This document shows, piece after piece, positions 61,888 to 64,000 of a DNA stretch of 64,000 bases (position 1 is its first letter; the number at the start of each line of letters is the position of its first letter). The translations under genes were made by a program, and so were the position numbers. This DNA is from Thelephora terrestris. Its lineage: Eukaryota; Basidiomycota; Agaricomycetes; Thelephorales; Thelephoraceae. The stretch spans positions 1,178,001-1,242,000 of the forward strand of contig WIUZ02000005.1 in assembly GCA_015956445.1 (NCBI GenBank), written 5' to 3'. The notes below the pieces were generated by a model, which did no database searches, was not told the DNA's origin, and worked only from the letters and a program-made list of their open reading frames with translations.

Positions 61888-62570
61888 GTTTCCTTTTTGG
61901 GAATATCCCAGAAAGGAAATATTGATGGCTTATGTAAGCAATGATGGGAAACAGAATAGATGGAATGTCTATAAAAAGAAATACTATAAAAAGAAATACC
62001 ATAAGAGGAAATTTGATGGATTTTTAGGAAATATTTGATGGATTACCAAAAAAGGAAATTTTGATGGCTTACATAAGCAGCTCAAAAATGCTTTTTGCAA
62101 AAATTACCAAAAAAGGAAATTTCCATTTTGGGAAAGAGTTTCCAAAAAAGGAAGTTTTGATGGCTTACATAAGCAACTCAAAAATGATTCTGGCAAAAAT
62201 TACCAAAAAAGAAATTTTCCTAAAAAGGAAATTATATGCTAGAAAATTCGGAAAAATGCCAGAAAAATCCTAAAAAATACTGAAAAAATTCCCACACGTC
62301 TAGAAAGTGCCCAAAATGGTAAATTATTCCCAGAAATATTCAAAAGATTGTTTTTCTGGCTGGAAAAATCAGGAAAAAATTCCAAAAATTCCAGAGTATA
62401 GATAAATATTTTATATAAATTATTCTAATTTTTTTGGTCCATTGAATAGCCCATAATTTCAATATTAATATATTTTTTGCCCAAAAAATTCATAACAATC
62501 TCCAAAAAATAGATAAAAATAGGAAAATACAAATATATCTGTAATATTCATTATATCATGAAGTACAGAC
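61888..62570. repeat. AT-rich block with recurrent GATGGCTTACATAAGCA units
   Basis: A strongly AT-rich stretch. Copies of (A)AAAAGGAAATTTTGATGG, then CTTACATAAGCA, occur near 61923 (variant), 62049 and 62146, the last two about 97 bp apart. A small palindrome of TTTCCTTTTTGGGAA and its complement lies at 61889-61919. The block leads straight into telomere-like repeats. Confidence 0.6.
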
Positions 62571-62600
62571 CAGTTTGTGGTCATAAACTAGCCCTAAACC

Positions 62601-62900
62601 TAGTCCTGGACCTAACCTAACCTAACCTAGCCTAACCTTAACTCTAACCCTAACCTAGACCTAAACCTACACCTAACCTAAACCTAAACCTAACCTAACC
62701 TGACCTGACCTAACCTAACCTAACCTAACCTAACCTAACCTAACCTAACCTAACCTAACCTAACCTAACCTAACCTAAACCTAACCTAACCTAACCTAAC
62801 CCCAAACCTAACCTGCCCTACACCCAGCCTGCCCCAAACCTATCCTAGCGCCAAACCTAAACCTAAACCTAAACCTAACCTGCCCTAAACCTAACTCTGA
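62601..62900 (+). repeat. telomere-like CCTAA (TTAGG-type) repeat tract
   Basis: Runs of CCTAACCTAACC with a 5-bp period dominate 62696-62800. They are mixed with 6-bp CCTAAA and other variants (ACCTAAACC, CCCTAACC) on both sides. The pentamer on the other strand is TTAGG. The tract is degenerate at the edges and cleanest in the middle. Confidence 0.8.
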
Positions 62901-63402
62901 CCTGGCCTAGTTCAGCCTTATCTTATCTTATCTTATCTATCTTATTCTGTCTTACCTACCCTAGACCCAACCTAACCTGACATAGTCAACTTAACCTGGT
63001 CCACCACAGATCACCCAACCTAACCTAAAGTGGTCTACCTGACCTAGACTGATGCAACTTGAGTTTATCTCTTCTAATCAGCTGTTATACTATCTGGCCT
63101 TAATCTAAATACCGTAGCTAACCAACATCTAACCCAACCTCACCTGGCTCACCAGCAAGTAACTGGGCTACAGGAACACACCGTGAGCTGCACCATCCCA
63201 TATCCTATATCCAACTGTCACTCAAACACAAGAACTGTGGTGGACCTACAAGTTAGTGGACCCATAAGCCCACAGACCCACAAGTATAGGCTGTTCACTC
63301 AGTGGAAACATCTGTTATCCATCCTCACTCACGTACCACCCTCACCCTGTGTTCTGTGCCAGACTGCAACTTCACCACAGCTCATGTTCAGCCACCTAGC
63401 TA
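62881..63402 (+). repeat. left arm of terminal palindrome
   Basis: 522 bp, inversely repeated at 63474-64000. It begins inside the telomere-like tract, contains four CTTAT units at 62918-62937, then sequence with scattered CCTAACC motifs, and later unique-looking sequence up to TTCAGCCACCTAGCT. A CDS-like frame at 63183-63443 has a mirror copy and is not a gene. Confidence 0.85.
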
Positions 63403-63473
63403 AACCCATGTACAATCAGGTCTACAAATCCATGGATCCATAACAAGTAGTCTATCACCCTGACTTGCAGGTT

Positions 63474-64000
63474 CAGCTAGGTGGCTGAACATGAGCTGTG
63501 GTGAAGTTGCAGTCTGGCACAGAACACAGGGTGAGGGTGGTACGTGAGTGAGGATGGATAACAGATGTTTCCACTGAGTGAACAGCCTATACTTGTGGGT
63601 CTGTGGGCTTATGGGTCCACTAACTTGTAGGTCCACCACAGTTCTTGTGTTTGAGTGACAGTTGGATATAGGATATGGGATGGTGCAGCTCACGGTGTGT
63701 TCCTGTAGCCCAGTTACTTGCTGGTGAGCCAGGTGAGGTTGGGTTAGATGTTGGTTAGCTACGGTATTTAGATTAAGGCCAGATAGTATAACAGCTGATT
63801 AGAAGAGATAAACTCAAGTTGCATCAGTCTAGGTCAGGTAGACCACTTTAGGTTAGGTTGGGTGATCTGTGGTGGACCAGGTTAAGTTGACTATGTCAGG
63901 TTAGGTTGGGTCTAGGGTAGGTAAGACAGAATAAGATAGATAAGATAAGATAAGATAAGATAAGGCTGAACTAGGCCAGGTCAGAGTTAGGTTTAGGGCA
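63474..64000 (-). repeat. right arm of terminal palindrome, continuing past the window
   Basis: 527 bp complementary to 62881-63402. I find one difference, five CTTAT units instead of four, which accounts for the 5-bp length gap. The arm is still matching at the last base of the window, so the palindrome is longer than seen. The 71-bp centre (63403-63473) is not repeated. Confidence 0.85.

Noticed and set aside
63183-63693. Mirrored ORFs of 86 and 97 codons
   Set aside because: They arise from the terminal palindrome and carry no domain or splice pattern.

Overview
The window looks like a chromosome-end segment from a filamentous basidiomycete, most likely Agaricomycotina. Protein-coding genes are packed on both strands. 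They are broken by many introns of about 45-70 nt with GT..AG ends, and several carry families typical of this group (P450s, HSL-type esterases, S28 peptidases, a tryptophan-rich lineage-specific family). I cannot name the species.

From 1 to about 51.7 kb the content is mostly housekeeping genes. In order they are: the 3' end of an unknown gene; an F-box-like gene; SLY1 (ER-Golgi SM protein); a mitochondrial GHITM-type Bax-inhibitor protein; TAF1 (TFIID) divergent from a PA28gamma-type proteasome activator; RRB1/GRWD1 divergent from a cytochrome P450; an HSL-type esterase; two tandem methionine aminopeptidase 2 copies, the first decayed and the second intact; a large protein resembling the meiotic XPF-like SHOC1/Zip2 group; POM152; a tail-anchored thioredoxin; a histidine phosphatase; an Stm1-type ribosome-binding protein divergent from an Spp1/CXXC1-type PHD protein; LSM1; an S28 serine peptidase; and SLX9. 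Shared themes are transcription and chromatin (TAF1, SPP1), ribosome biogenesis and mRNA fate (RRB1, SLX9, STM1, LSM1) and secretion/nuclear envelope (SLY1, POM152). They are neighbours, not a pathway cluster.

From about 52.8 kb the character changes. There is a non-LTR retrotransposon with a 1312-codon open ORF2, a degenerate minisatellite, a tryptophan-rich gene of a repeated family, a 953-bp foldback (CACTG-ended) element flanked by a 3-bp duplication, AT-rich repeats, about 300 bp of CCTAA-type telomere-like repeat, and finally a palindrome of more than 1 kb that runs off the window end. This reads as a subtelomere.

The most notable points are four consecutive or near-consecutive micro-exons (5, 9, 14 and 18 nt) in the PA28gamma gene, the decayed/intact MetAP2 tandem pair, the TAATG stop-start overlap in the LINE, the foldback element, and the near-perfect terminal palindrome next to TTAGG-type repeats.
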